Below, in pieces: positions 1 through 12,622 of a stretch of DNA of 64,000 nucleotides (positions are counted from its first letter, which is position 1; every line of letters begins with the position of its first letter). The DNA lies in the NCBI GenBank assembly GCA_023079485.1, contig CM041084.1:18876609-18940608 (forward strand). Direction: 5' to 3'. The DNA is from Archilochus colubris (lineage: Eukaryota; Chordata; Aves; Apodiformes; Trochilidae). The notes beneath the pieces are model-generated. The model worked only from the letters and a program-made list of their open reading frames with translations, had not been told where the DNA came from and did not search any database. Position numbers and translations under genes: made by a program.

Positions 1-1499
1 CTTCTTTATAGGAATGGGTCACTTGTGGTTACTGTTTCAATGCCATCCCCCAGCCCCCACCCCAATTTTATTCAGTTTTGAGATTAAGAACATTTTTGAA
101 ACAAAGATTCCAGCTTTATGTTGAAATATGTTTGGTTTTTAAGAGCCACATAAGTTGTAATAAGCATTGAAAATCATCAAAATTATACCTACATCTTTTG
201 AAATTGTTTCTTAATTTTACAATTTCTTCTTACATGAACCTTTGAAGTTTTTTTCTTTTTATTCTGATTTGGGACAGAGGCATTCTTGGCAATCAATTTT
301 GCAGTGGAAAATTATTACTGAGGTTTTCCTAATGTTATCTGTATCTAACATAGCTGCAGCCTTCCATTGTTCTTTATGTTCTGTGACTGCTTTTTTTATC
401 ATATCCTTTAGAGATTTTCTGCTTCCTCTGTACCATGGGGATGCTGCAGAGTTCTGTACCTCATCTCAACCTCTTCACCCATCTCCATCTCTGGGCAGTT
501 CTTGCACACTCATTAAAGCCTTTCAGTTCTCTGACACCTATTTTTTCTGTCAGGTAATCAGCTCTTGCCAGCTGCATTGGTCTTAGTCTTCTTTAAACTT
601 CCACTATGACATTTCTCAAATACTGTGAAGACTGAGGATACAAATAGTTGAGCAGTGTGTGCCAAACGTGGTAGCACAAAGGAGAGTTTTGCATTACATG
701 GGATGAACTGTTTGGAGCTGGATGCTGGAACATCTGAAGGGAAGCATCTATGATAGTCTGAGTTCTTTTATGGTTTGAACCCAGAGGGACCTTGCACAGA
801 ACTGAGGTCCTTGAGGGGACATACATTGTGACAGCTGACCTGATTTAGAAGTTTGCTGCCCTCTTCTGCCTGTTGCCTTGAGTACGTGGCCCTGCCTTCT
901 CCTTGCACTATTGCTGGTCTGATCCCTTGCTGAGCTGACTTAGCCATCAGAAAAAACCCGTCTCAGAGGAAGAGAAAGGGTGGTAGAGGTGTTAGATTGC
1001 CTCAGCCACCTCATGGAGCATCAGCTTCAGATATGCAGTGGGAATCAGGGATGGAGTCTCTTTGACAGGCATCACCTCATGACTCCTGCTGAGTTCTTTC
1101 CACACTCTTAACTTCAGCAGGGAATTGTGTTTGACAGTTCATCTTCAGAAGTACTAAAAACTCACCTGTCCTAGCAATCAAACCATTTTTCTTCTATCTT
1201 TCACATCCTATTTTCATTGTATCTATCCTGCCTTGCTGCGAAAGTATCAGGATTCTTGTTTCTGATTAGTCCGTGATATGAGCCTCCTTTTAAACTGTAA
1301 TTAAATTCTTGGTTCACTACAGTTATGTTCCCTTTATCTGCTCTTCATGCTTTGGCAGGACATAAACTTCTGCAAAATAATGCATCAGGCTGCTTCAGGT
1401 GTCTCTGTGGAACTGTTTCTCAGGATGCTTGGGTGGTTACCACAGTACTGGGTTGAGCTCATCTCAGGATCTTAAACAGGAATGTACAAAACATAGGAA

Positions 1500-1690
1500 A
1501 TAAAGAGGAGGAATTAGACAGTCTGTGGTTGCCCAAAAAGGTGTACTCTATCCTGAATTCAGTATTGACTGGAGAAGGCCTTAAGCAATGTAACTTAGCC
1601 TAAATGCAAATTTAACCCTGATTTTAAAAGGAAGACAAACTATATTATCTGTAGAGGTCTCTTCCAACATTAATTGTTCTATCATGACCC
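1500..1690 (+). mobile_element. Degraded CR1 LINE 3' end
   Basis: The 3' part (about 1640-1688) reads like a worn CR1 terminus: a GAGGTCTCTTCCAAC block followed by a decayed ATTGTTCTATCAT terminal repeat. The preceding bases, including AGGCCTTAAGCAATGTAACTTAG, follow the usual CR1 3' UTR order at low identity. No coding part remains. It is an old, strongly diverged copy in sense orientation to NEBL, and its 5' limit is uncertain. Confidence 0.55.
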
Positions 1691-3277
1691 TTTTAAAAAG
1701 TCTTATGTTCTCTTGTAATCTTGCCTCTTTTCACTGTTTCCTTTCCTTGAATTCAAGCTCTTTGAAGCTCTATCTCTGATATTTACATAAAGTAATTTCA
1801 TATATTTTGTAAGCAAACTTATTTGAAATACAACTTCTTTTTTTCCTTCTGCTAGTTCTGTCTCACATTCCTTTTTGCCTGTCCTTACTCAGTTTGATTA
1901 GTACCTTTTCATCAGAAGTCTTGCTGCACATTTTGATGGGATAACTCCTGGAGAGGAAATACTGATTCAGCACCTAAGGGTAACAGAGTGATGTCAGGTG
2001 CCTTGGTGTGGAAGTAATTTTGTTATTAGAAACACTGAATTCAGCTAGATTCAGGAAAAAGGTGAAAACTGTTGATTGTATTCAAGTACGTCAATCTTGA
2101 TAAGTGGTGATAATGTATCATTTTGTCAAGGATGGGACTAACAATACATATTTTAACCCAAAACACTTCAAGTATTTTAATAATGGCAAGCAGCAGCCAA
2201 CATTTGGGCAAAATGATAAACAAAAAAAAATTAATATTGATCCAGTGTTTATTATTAAAATTACCTCCATGACACTCTCTGCAAAAGGCTTTAAAAAGGT
2301 ATCAGTTACCAGCCACAAGTTATCCTGTGCAGCAATAATAGTTTACCCTACAGCTACCTCTCCTTAGCTATGGAGTAACTTGGACTGGGAAGGGGTCAAG
2401 GGAGGGTTGTGCACTTTGGGCAGCCATACATCCACATGAACAAAATGTGGGGTGTACCTGAGTACCTGAGAATTGTACTCTAGACCTACACTTCTCCATG
2501 TGTGATTGCTTTACTGCTTTGAAAGTGTTTTCTGCTGCATGGGACATAGCTGAGTAATTTCTAAGGAAAGGGAAAAAAGCCCTCCAGAATGGAAAGCTAT
2601 GGGAGGGACTTTCTAAAACTTTCAATATATGTGGAGCAAAATGGTTCCCGTAAGCAGCTTCATCTATTCTGAGGGAGTTGGTCATAGTGTCAATAACACA
2701 AAGATGTATGAATCTGGCTCTGTTGCAACTTTTATGCTCCTCACCTTGGTCATCCTCTTACAGACACTGGAATTAATCACATAATAATCATTGTCTTTTT
2801 TTTTTACTTCCTGCTCTCTTATGTTGTGGTTATTACTACCAAATGTTGCAGTATTCTTATTGAGTTTTCTGAAGCCTTAGTAGCCTAGCAGGGAAATCCT
2901 GACTTAGCATCAAAACTTAAGGTGAAATAAACACTTAAAACTGCATACCATCTGCAAGAGTAGATGAAGTGATTATTATTATAAAGCTAATCCAGTAAAT
3001 TGCATATGTTGTAATAATAAATGGCAAAAATGCAGTAGTTAGAAGTGAGGATACATTGTTTTACTGTGGATTGACAAGGGTATTCTGTACAAAGAAATGA
3101 AAGAAAGTTTAATATGGTTTTGGGAAAATATTATAGCTTGGAACTTGTCCTTAAAATGAGGTTTTTTTTTCAGTGTAATTTTATTTTTTAACTCTTGTAG
3201 TATGTCCTCATTGGTACAACGCAGACCACAGTTTTTGCTGTGGCAAGTTGATACCTGCTCTCATTCATTCAGATTCC

Positions 3278-3350
3278 TTTTTTTTTTGTTTTGTTTTGTT
3301 TTTTTTTTTGTTTTTGTTTTTTTTTTGTTTGTTTTTTTTTTTTTTTTTTT
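3278..3350. repeat. T-rich low-complexity tract (TTTTG/T)n
   Basis: About 73 bases are almost entirely T with scattered G, in the pattern TTTTG and TTTTTG. It is intronic. On the transcript it is a U-rich run with no acceptor-plus-exon context that I can see, so I treat it as simple sequence. Confidence 0.9.
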
Positions 3351-6300
3351 AGAGACTTCCACTGTTTGCCTTTTATAATGTTAATTCACATTTCTCTTTC
3401 TTTTCTCTGGGGAAACCTCTAAAGATATACTAAGAAAAATACGATAAATTCCTTGAAGTAGATAATTTTAAAATAATAGCTGGCTTGCTTGGTAAGTGGA
3501 ACAAGGTAAAAAAGCAACTTTTGATACATCAGAATGCATCTGGTAAAACCTTAATGCAACAAGACAAAACATCCACCTGTACTTCTGGGAGCAATGGTGA
3601 GCCCACAGCTCCCTCAGCAATAACTCTGGCTTTACATAAATGAATTTCATGTTCCACCATTGTGCTTTATTGTTCCCTTAGGTTAACTAAAACTCTTGCT
3701 TTTGCTGCTGCTGCTGCGATCAATGATGTTATAGAACTTTATGCTTTGGTCTAAGCAAAAAGATTGCAGTTAACTATGGGTGATGATGATGAAGAAAAAT
3801 CAAACTCTTTTTCTGCACCTTGAATTATCTCACCTTCAATTATCTGTATGTCACCAAAACCACAGCTCAGATCTGTTGTCTCTCATTAATGTGCTTGTTT
3901 ATGTAATTTCCAAATTATCTTCCAAATAGACAAACACTCAGAGATGCCTTAGCTATTTCTTGTAAAAAAATGTTGAAAACTCTTGATTATTTTTTGCAGT
4001 GCCACCACAGTATTCTTTTAAAGGGTTAAATTATTCAATCAAGTGTCTTCAACACTGATATGTAGTAATATATATATGCTCATATATATGATACCTAAAT
4101 AAATGACTGAATGGTAATTAGAAGAGGTAATCCCAGAAATTCCTTTGTTTTGTTTGTATAGAATCTTTTTCTATTACTTAAGCTTCTAATGTTTCCCACA
4201 TTTTCCCCTGCTTTGGAAGAAAGGCTTTATTTCCCTGGGCTTAGGTTTCCATTGTTTCAGCTAAATTAGCAAACAAGCTTCCTGAGACAGTTTGACAGAA
4301 TCCTCTCAGCTTCTGAGAAGCTGATGGCAAAGGAAAGCACATCCCAGAACTGCTGCTGGCAGTTGTAACAGAGGGAGGAGGCACGGGTTATCCACCCCAA
4401 AATAATCCAAGCAGCTTCAGTAGGCTTGCTACATTGTGCTGAGGAGGGACAATTGCTAAGAGCTGGGAAAGATGTGTTCTGAGGAGATGGAATCAAGAGC
4501 AGAGTTTCTGCCAGTGTCTTCACTTCTAGGAAGAAGAACAGGACTGTCAGTTTGTCTGCTTCTGCCAGGGACCAAGGAAAAACTCCCAGCCCTTTGTGGC
4601 TGCAGAGCAGGCAGGGTGCTGGCTGGTCAGCAGCCAATGTTGGCTTCAGATGCCACTTCCTATTAAGTTAAAAAGGTCAGGCTGTGCTTGATTTTCAACA
4701 CACAGAACCAATTTACTCTTGGTATGAGTTGGAATTCTGTTGGCTTTCATGGACTGACCTATGTTTATGCTGGTAGTGAATTAGGCAAAACATATTAATT
4801 CTGGCTTTATCGCAAAACCTTTGATTAAATTATGTTTTTTCTCTATTTTCTCATGAAGGGATACATCTGGTCATATAGAAATAGCTTGTAACAACACTGA
4901 AACGTAAATTTTTTTATGAGCTACTTAGCACTATTCACTTAATGCATGATAATCCTGTGAACATGTTAACAAGCAGCAATTCTCTGATGATTAAACTGCT
5001 TTAAAATGTCTTTGTACTCATATGTCATTAGAATTAACTTGGCACTTCCAAAACATCCATTATTCATCATGTTCCTGTGTTGCATCTGACTGTGTATCAC
5101 TTTAATTCAGTCACTTAACAAAGCAATCTATTCATGACAATACCTTGAAACATGTTTTCTAAATCAGAAAAACCCTAGTTAAATGGGGCATTATCTTTAC
5201 AAGTGTGGTGAAAAAAAAAAAAAGGAGCATTCCAAATTGTAATTACATATTTAGTCCTTCTGAATATGCTAACTAAAACTAAATGTATGTTTAAAGAGAA
5301 ACCTGTGTTGAAATCAGTGATTTTGGTAGCTTTGGAAGCAGGATAGGTAAAACACTTTGCTGAAAGCACAAGGGTAACTTTTCTTTCTGATGTAGTTCAG
5401 CAAACATTTTTTTCCATAATCCTTTTTCACATGGAGGTATTGTCCTGGTCACTCAAGACAGTGATGGACAAGAGTATTATTACTGCCAATATGAATACTT
5501 CTAATGTTGTAATTATTTATTTTTTTTTTTATGAAGGCTCCCTGCTTTTCCCATGTTTTTTCATTTTACAAATCCTTGGTCCTTCCATACATTGTGGACT
5601 CCATTAAATCCTACATTATCTTTGCTCATTTTTGAATCTGTGTGTGGTGGCTGTTTCAGAAATGGTTCTTCATTTCCCAGCAAGCCAAAGAGGTGTATCT
5701 CAAAAGTACTGGAGCATTGAAAGACTCTGTGGCTGGACATTTTTGACTCGTGGCTTTCATTCTTCTGTAATCAAAAGACAGCTTTCATCAGAGGAGTTCA
5801 GAGCAGTTAGATAAAATATTAGCTAAGTGGACCACTTGAAATATTAACAGAAATGCATTTTCTTTGCAGTGTAGCTAAATGAATTCCCAGCTGAACTGGT
5901 AAAATTCTGGTAAATAACAGTGGAGATGGGATAATACTCTCCAAAAAAGCCAGAAGTCTATTCTCAGAGTGTGTGAAAACTCTTGAAAAATATGTAAGCA
6001 ATTTTGCTTTGAAAATGCTTATTAGGCTTGCTAGGAAAATAGTACTGACTTATGCTGTCCTTATTTCTCCCAGATTTTTTATGAGACATGTTTTAACACC
6101 TTCTGTCTTGTTCTGTTGCCAAAGTAAGGTGTTTGAGCAGATTTGGAAGGTTTATGAATTCTTTGCTAGTCAGCAATAGAGGTAGGGAGTCCTTGCTTAT
6201 TGTATTAACTCTTTCAGCAGCTTTTGGTGCAATAAAAGTAATGTGGCATAGTTAAAATAATGTAATTGTTAAAATAACGGGAATAGGATATGTGTGAAAG

Positions 6301-6952
6301 AGATGGAACTATTGTGTTGTAAGAGAAAGATACTGAAAAAGGCAGACTTGAATTTAAGTAATAGTTGATATCTCTGAGATATGTTGAGAATGTTGATGGA
6401 ATCAGAATGGAATCAGTGGAACCATGGTCTCACTTTTTTACATTTCTCTTTTTTCCTGCAAGTCACAGTCCTCCTCAGTTCATAGCCTAATAAATAAGAG
6501 TTAGTTTGCAATGAGTTAAGAATGAATTGCAGAAAATCTCTACTGAAATACTTCAAAATTGTATTAATATGTAGCTTTTTCATCAATCTTTCCTTAAAAA
6601 AATGGCAGTTTATGGCACAGGATATTTAGCACATCATCTATGAAAGTATTGAAACTGAGTTAGTGATGTCTCAAGCTTTTCTGTTACTTTTTATCTTCAG
6701 ATTCTTAAGGTACGTTAAACTGTTCCTTCCAACTCACCTTGATAGTCTTTGTGTATATATTACTATAGCTTTGGCTACATTTATGTGTAAGTCAACCTCT
6801 GAAATGCTTTGTTGTATATGAAAAGAATTCTGAACTCTTTCATGCTGAGGAATTTTTATTTTCAGTGCACGTAATCTACAGTTTCTACAAAATGCTACAT
6901 AATGCCTTTTTAAAGAAAACTAATTCATGTGTCTGTATTTTTTAACACACAG

Positions 6953-7068
6953 CCCCTGTTCTCCCTGGGGCATATCAGCAAAGCCAGTCCCAGGGATATG
7001 GGTACATGCACCAGACCAGTATGTCATCCATGAGGTCCATGCATTCACAGCCTCATTCAGCAGGGCTG
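6953..7068 (+). CDS. NEBL: Nebulette (NEBL/LASP2), penultimate coding exon: linker before SH3
   Basis: This internal exon has 116 nt: two bases completing a split codon, then 38 codons starting at 6955. The acceptor is CAG at 6950-6952 and the donor is CTG|GTGAGT at 7068/7069, so it is entered in phase 1 and left in phase 0. The peptide starts PVLPGAYQQSQSQGYGYMHQ and continues TSMSSMRSMHSQPHSAGL. The PGAYQQS, GYGYMHQTS and SSMRSM blocks are characteristic of the nebulette/LASP2 linker as I remember it from mammals. This Ser/Gln/Tyr/Met-rich segment is probably disordered and joins the nebulin repeats to the C-terminal SH3 domain. Nebulette is a thin-filament/Z-disc protein of cardiac muscle; the LASP2 isoform shares these 3' exons and acts at focal adhesions and actin structures. 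The last residues (HSQPHSAGL) seem to differ more from the mammalian protein than the rest. Confidence 0.93.
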
Positions 7069-7417
7069 GTGAGTATTGGATTTACAGAATTATTTTATTT
7101 GTTGAGCAACATTACCAGCTATTTTGAAACGTCTTAAATATGAGGGAATTTGTCCCCTTGAGTTTTATAGTTTGAATATTTGACTGTGATTAGACTGTGA
7201 TAAGTGTCATAGTCCTCATGTATAAAAAGATTAAGTGATTGAGGGGAGTGGCAAAAACTTCTGTGTCAGAAATTTATGATCTTCTGAAGGCAGAGAAATA
7301 ACTGCATCTTCTACCTGTTGAAAACAAACAGTAAATGCTTAGGCAGTGTTTCACAGGCTGAGCTTTAAGGTTATACTCTGTGATGAATTCAGACTTAGCA
7401 GTGGATGAAAGTCACTG

Positions 7418-8143
7418 AATGTTTTTATTGATGATATAGACAGCAGGACTGAGTGCACCATCAGGAAGTTTGCAGATGACACCAAGCAGAGTAGTGCTGT
7501 CAATAAGCCAGAGGGATGGAATGCCATCCAGAAAGACCTGGAGAAACTGGAGAGGTGGGCCCAAATGAACCTCATGAGGGTCAACAAGACCAAGTACAGA
7601 GTTCTGCCCCTAAGTTGGAACAACCTGCACTGTCAGCACAGACTGAAGGATGAGGTTTTAGAAAGCAGCCCTGCAGAGAAGGACTTAGGACTTGGAGGTG
7701 CTGGTGAATGAAAAGTTGGAGATGAGCCAAGATTGTGTCCTTGCAGCCCAGAAGGCCAATCACATCCTTGGCTCCATCAAAAGAAGTGTGGTCAGCAGGT
7801 CTAGATATGGGATTCTGCCACTTTGTTCTGCTCTGGTAAGACCTCACCTAGAGTATTGTGTCCAGCTCTGGAGCCCTCAACACAGGAAAGACATGGACCT
7901 AATGGTAATGGCTGAGAGAACTGGGGTTGTTCAGTCTCAAGAAGAGAGGGCTCCAGAGAGACCTAATAGTGACCTTCCAGTATCTGAAGGAGGCCTACAA
8001 GAACAGGAGAGGGACTGTTTGTAAGCACTTGTAGTGACAGAAGAAGGGGCAATGGTTTTAAATTAGAGTAGATTTAAATGTTAGGAAAAGTTCTTCAACA
8101 TGAGGGTAGTGGAAGAATGGAACAGGTTGCCCAGGTGTGCCTT
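7418..8143 (+). mobile_element. CR1 LINE fragment with RT C-terminus, frameshifted, internally deleted, 3'-truncated
   Basis: The fragment begins within the reverse transcriptase. An open frame from about 7418 reads IDDID, then KFADDTKQ with the catalytic F-A-D-D at 7469-7480, and continues to a stop near 7710. Near 7690-7700 an insertion shifts the frame. The downstream frame (from 7692) carries further CR1 RT C-terminal blocks: VLVNEKLEMSQ, LAAQKANHILGSIKRS, LVRPHLEYCVQLWSPQHRKD. After the ACATGGACCTAATG block (about 7891-7904) the segment that normally spells the 'ERVQRRA' to 'EDRLRE' part of the ORF is missing, and the sequence resumes at GGCTGAGAGAACTGGGG. The 3' UTR runs to GGTTGCCCAGGTGTGCC at about 8143 and lacks the terminal octamers. 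It is a dead copy in sense orientation inside the NEBL intron. Confidence 0.92.
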
Positions 8144-8413
8144 TTCTCAGTCAGCAGAACACTCATGCACCCCCTCATCCCAGATCCAAATCGAGTCCTA
8201 CTACTGGGCAAGTGAGAAGGAGCTTAATGATGAAACCATGGCCACTGCCATGAAGTTCTTAACTGTGGTGCATGTGAATGTAAATCAGTATTTCATTTTA
8301 GAAATAACTGGTCATGAATAGAGAGCTGAATGGGTATTCAGCTGCGTTTTTCAGGAAACAGAGCTTCTTTTTCTTTTTGCTCTATTTATATGAAGTTCAG
8401 TTTTAATGGTTAT

Positions 8414-8418
<5 letters not shown>

Positions 8419-8449
<31 letters not shown>
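8419..8449. repeat. (AT)n microsatellite
   Basis: About 15 uninterrupted AT units, preceded by a degenerate CATACAT. It lies in the last NEBL intron and is probably length-polymorphic. Confidence 0.95.
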
Positions 8450-8454
<5 letters not shown>

Positions 8455-10622
8455 CTTATCACTGCCTAGAGATTTAGTACTTCAGGCCCAGTCACCCTTT
8501 ACATTAAAAATATTGACATGTACTGTTAAATTTTAAGCTGTTTTGAATAAATCTATAGTTACCACCTCTCTCATCTTTTTAGAGATGAAGAAGTTTAATT
8601 TGAGCTTCCTGAGATGGAAAAAAAGCTGTTTTAAGATTAGCTGAAACCTATATTTGTCTTTAATATCTTAATATAAAAGATATATTTTAGAGATGGTGAT
8701 TTTCTGTGTGTTTTGAGTGTTTTCAGGCTTGCCACTTCTCAACTGCTTGGAGGCTGAGGGGGCTAACTTGCTGGGAAACTTGGGATCCAGATACTTGCAT
8801 TTTTGGGTGAGCAGGTGACCTGTGAAACTCTGGACACCTTAATGACAGCTGAGAGGCAGCTGATACTGGAATTAACCTTTAATTTCCAAAGATACTGCAA
8901 GGCACTTGTGGAGCTGGCTGCTTTCCAAAGGGGCCAGAATCTAAAAAGTGGGAGACCTGGAAGCCTGGGCTTTGCCAGCAGGTTTGCTAGTCAAATGGGA
9001 GAAAACCAGCAAACTTCAAATCCAGAATATGGGGAATGGAGATGCCCACAAATCTCAAGGTGCCCTCAGTAGCCTTCCCAGCTATCTGGGCAGGTCGATA
9101 GCTTTTGTTTCCCTAATATCTGTACCTCTCACTGACTTGCCTAGTGGGCTGCCCTTTGAAACGATGTCATCTTGAGGCAGCGTCATTTGCTTTTCATTCC
9201 AGAACTAGGAATGTGAAGGTAGTAGGAAAAGGAAGGGAGTGAAGTTAAGCTTTCAAAAAATAAAAGCCTTTACAAAGTGTCTCCTTTCAACAGTATTTAT
9301 TCTCTTTGTGAAACTGTTGTCATTTGACATTCTTTTAAGTGATAATAGCAGTTTATCACGTGAAAAAAAAAAGGAAAGAGCAAATGTCATAGTTTGAACA
9401 AATCTTGTTGTTGTTAAAAACTGAGAGGATTTCCTTGAAGATGGTAAAACCCAAACATTTCCAGAAGGAGAAACTCAGGAGCTGTTGGCCTGGTGCTGAC
9501 TGCTAATTTGTCACTCTGGTGAGGAAGGCAGAGTGTGATCTTATCACTCCCCCAGAGTGCTGATTCTGCTCCAAAAAGAGGCATCTTGGATGCAGCTAGA
9601 AATCTGACAGGCTCCCTTGTCTTTGCACCTTTACATCAAAAGACTCTCTTTTCTTTCCTTGGAGTGCTTTTTAAATGCAATGTCTCCATGCCCTAGAAGG
9701 TCAGGGTAAGAATGACTGAAAGGTCAGCTACTGTAGTAAAACCTACTCCTTCCAGGTGGTTTGTTGCGTTTTTATCAAATCAGGGTCCAAAAGATAAAGG
9801 TTCATTTTGTAATCATGCTCACTAACTTCCTTTATTGGTAAATAGGGATTTTCTAATTCCTGATTTTTCAAATTTTGATTTAATTTTGAGCTGTGTTTTG
9901 TATCAGGCATGATCCTAACAAAGTCCTTGGGTAGATTTTTTCTTGCCAGATAAGTTGCATTATTTTATGGTTCTGAACTGTTTCTCACTTGGTATGAGCA
10001 GTTCTACCTAAAGGCCTGGATTAATCTGTTTCTGAGAGTACAGAATGTTTTATAACAGCCCCCTGAAGACTGTTTGCCTCTTTGGAAAATAACAGAGGGT
10101 GTTCTTACGCGTTTAGATAACTACAAGTGTGAGAAAACAAAATCTTCGTTGCAAATTTGCTTTCCTACATAACTGTTCTGTTTGAAGGATGCTGCAACAG
10201 GAACTGCTCCTTCCAAGGAACAATCTGTAGAATAAACTGGCAGATGAAGTGGAAATATGCATCTGTCAGCTCACATCTGTCTGAGAAGGTTGGAATATGA
10301 GAGCTGGGCTCCAGTCCTACAGATGCATAAGACTTAACTGTTCCATCTAAGCAGTACCTGCAAGTTTGAGGGAATGGGAGCTAAGTATTTGACTGTTTTA
10401 CCAAACCCCAACCTTTTCTTATACCCTCCTGGGCTCTCAATACCTGATAAAGTCAATACTGACAGAGGAATAATTCACTAAAATGCATTTTTAAAATCTG
10501 TGCTTTGAGTCCTTTTAGCATTGTAATTCTCAATTATATAGCCCAGACTACTCTCTGAAGTGATAATTAGGCACTAAATGCTAACAGGATTATTATGGAG
10601 ATTTCTCCTGACAGCCATTTAG

Positions 10623-10636
10623 CACCTAATTAGGTG
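10623..10636. promoter_or_regulatory. Palindrome CACCTAATTAGGTG, possible homeodomain site
   Basis: A perfect 14-bp palindrome centred on TAATTA, the classic core for paired or homodimeric homeodomain proteins. Its outer halves CACCT/AGGTG also match the core of ZEB/SNAI-type zinc-finger sites. The flanks (about 10500-10720) hold further TAAT/ATTA motifs and several repeats of the word TTTAG. It is within the last NEBL intron. That it is a working enhancer element is an inference from motif content only. Confidence 0.3.
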
Positions 10637-12593
10637 TTAAGGCCATAAATTTAGGTTTCTCAGCAGCATTTAGGGCCCTAATAATTTTTTTAAAGTTTGA
10701 AATTACCACCTCATCTTCACAACTTTGCCACCACAGTGATGCAGTCAAGCTTCCTTAAAGGAGACAGCAGTATTATGTCCTATATTGTGATCTTCTAAGG
10801 ATGAGTGAGCATCCTTCTGGGTGAAAAAAACCCTCCATTTTTTTCCAATTATATGGTAATTTAATAAAACATTTAACCTTTGTCCACTTAAGGGAAACAT
10901 ATTAGCATGACTTAGAGTAAAATCCATTCTCAGCCTCGTGCCAGGCATGGACATTCTACCATTTGTCTTAAATGGCCCTTTTTTTGGAAATACATTGTTT
11001 ATAGGACTGTTACTATGCTTGTAATATATTTTTCACTGTTTTATACAGTTAGTTTCAAGGCTCAATGCAGAGGTTCACTGAAATAATTGCATAAAGTAAG
11101 ATTCTCAAAGGCAGAGATAATTTTTTAGGATTTCTTGACAGCTACTTTTCTGTATGTGAATTCTTAAGGAATTTTCAGCAATGATTGAACCTTCCCAACT
11201 TGATTCTCCGATTTAGTGCTTAAACAAAGATACTTTTTTTCCATCGCCTTCCATGAATCCTTGGAAGAAATTACTGATTCACCAAGAAACTCAATGCCTA
11301 TGGCTGAAAACTGTACTTAGTCACATCCTGTAGGGCAACAACCTGACAAGGCATTGCAGAGAACCATTATACAGAGGAAGAGTTAAATACAATTCTGAAT
11401 AGGTTTGCCAGGAAAGGCAGTCCCTGGTGTTAAACCAGGAGATCATTTCTCTTTAGTGTTTAATCTGGTGTACCAATGATAAAGCCAGAATCTAGACAAA
11501 AAAATCTGTTTCTAGCATGGGAACAGTTTCCCTATAGTGCTTGGGTTAGATGAACTCACATTTCCAACCTGCGACCAATGCCTACTTGCTGTGTGTGAAG
11601 GAATCTCCATCTCTTCTGAAAATAATGTCACTAAAAAAACCCTCAAAAAACATGTATAAGATGGACTAAAACTAATCCAGAGCTGTTCTCCTTACCTGGG
11701 AAGCAGAGCAAAATCTGCTGTCTCTTAAAGGGTTCAGACAACCATACTTGACATTAACTCAAACAGTGACTGCTTTCAACATTTTTTTTCCCCCTCTTTA
11801 AATCATTGTACCAGAAAAATTCAGCTACATATTGCAACATAGAAAAAATTTCTGCTAGAGAAATTTAATATTATCAGTGATGCTTGAACTGCTCTTGCCT
11901 TCCGTTGAGACACAGAGTAAGGAAAAGAAAGTACTCCTGGGAATTTTAAATGAGCTTGTTTTTTCCTGCTGGTAAGATACATGGGGAGACTCTGTTCCCT
12001 CTGAGTTTGAAAATCCACTTTGGATTCCAGCAAATGACAGCATTTTATTGGTTGTGAATGGAAATAAATAGTCTGTTTAGAAAGAAAACAGAAATCTTTG
12101 CTTACAGTCACCAAAGATGCAGAGAAATTTAGCTTAGCTAATGATGGGAGTTTGTGTCCTGTTTAGATCAATCTTATATCTAAATATGCAAAAATGAGGG
12201 CTCAGAAAACTTTTTTTTGAAAAATTTTTGAAATCTTGTCCTTTTATTTTTCACTAGGTACTAACATATGCCTAATTCTTAATTGGGAGTGAAATCCTAA
12301 TGCAATGAAAGACTTGCAGAGAGCTGGCAAAGATAATGACCTGGGTGAAAACTGTGTTTCTTGTCTGTACTGAAGACACAGGAGAAGCAATTTGGGAATC
12401 ATGCAAATAGGGAGCAGAAGTCATGGCCATGTGTAATGAACTACTGAATATATGAAACAAGAGTTAGACTGTTTTGAGAGTCAGTAATGGGTTGAAATCT
12501 GTTTGTATGAGGACTCTGGACAATGTCATGAAAATAATTATTTTGGCACTCAGGAAAAGGGGCTGTATTCCTTGTATGTTTGACAGTGCGGAT

Positions 12594-12622
12594 GGTTTAC
12601 TGTTTCTTTTTGACAGGTAACA
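12594..12622 (+). other. Recursive-splice-like motif (pyrimidine tract-CAG|GTAACA)
   Basis: A T-rich tract, ACTGTTTCTTTTTGACAG (ending at 12616), is followed immediately by the donor-like GTAACA. This acceptor-donor juxtaposition resembles a zero-length recursive splice site, but it sits only 150 nt before the real last exon of a short (5.7 kb) intron. It may equally be a chance match or an unused cryptic acceptor. Confidence 0.2.

Larger units (their letters stand above)
1..6952 (+). other. NEBL: NEBL intron (3' part, upstream exon lies outside window)
   Basis: This non-coding stretch ends in an acceptor, a T-rich run followed by AACACACAG at 6944-6952, directly before a recognisable nebulette exon. 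The exon begins with the last two bases of a split codon, so this is a phase 1 intron. I looked for an earlier linker or nebulin-repeat exon between 1 and 6952 and saw none; the open frames here are short and lack repeat motifs. Contents are AT-rich unique DNA, one degraded CR1 (about 1500-1690), a long T/G tract at 3278-3350 and short AT-dinucleotide runs near 4065-4090. Confidence 0.8.

Noticed and set aside
6927..7127. 66-codon frame across the NEBL linker exon
   Set aside because: It uses a frame other than the conserved one and crosses both splice sites. The conserved linker peptide is read in the frame starting at 6955.
7692..8024. 110-codon frame as a host gene
   Set aside because: Its first 70 or so residues are the C-terminal part of CR1 reverse transcriptase and the remainder is read across the internal deletion. 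It is a dead transposon, not a host gene.
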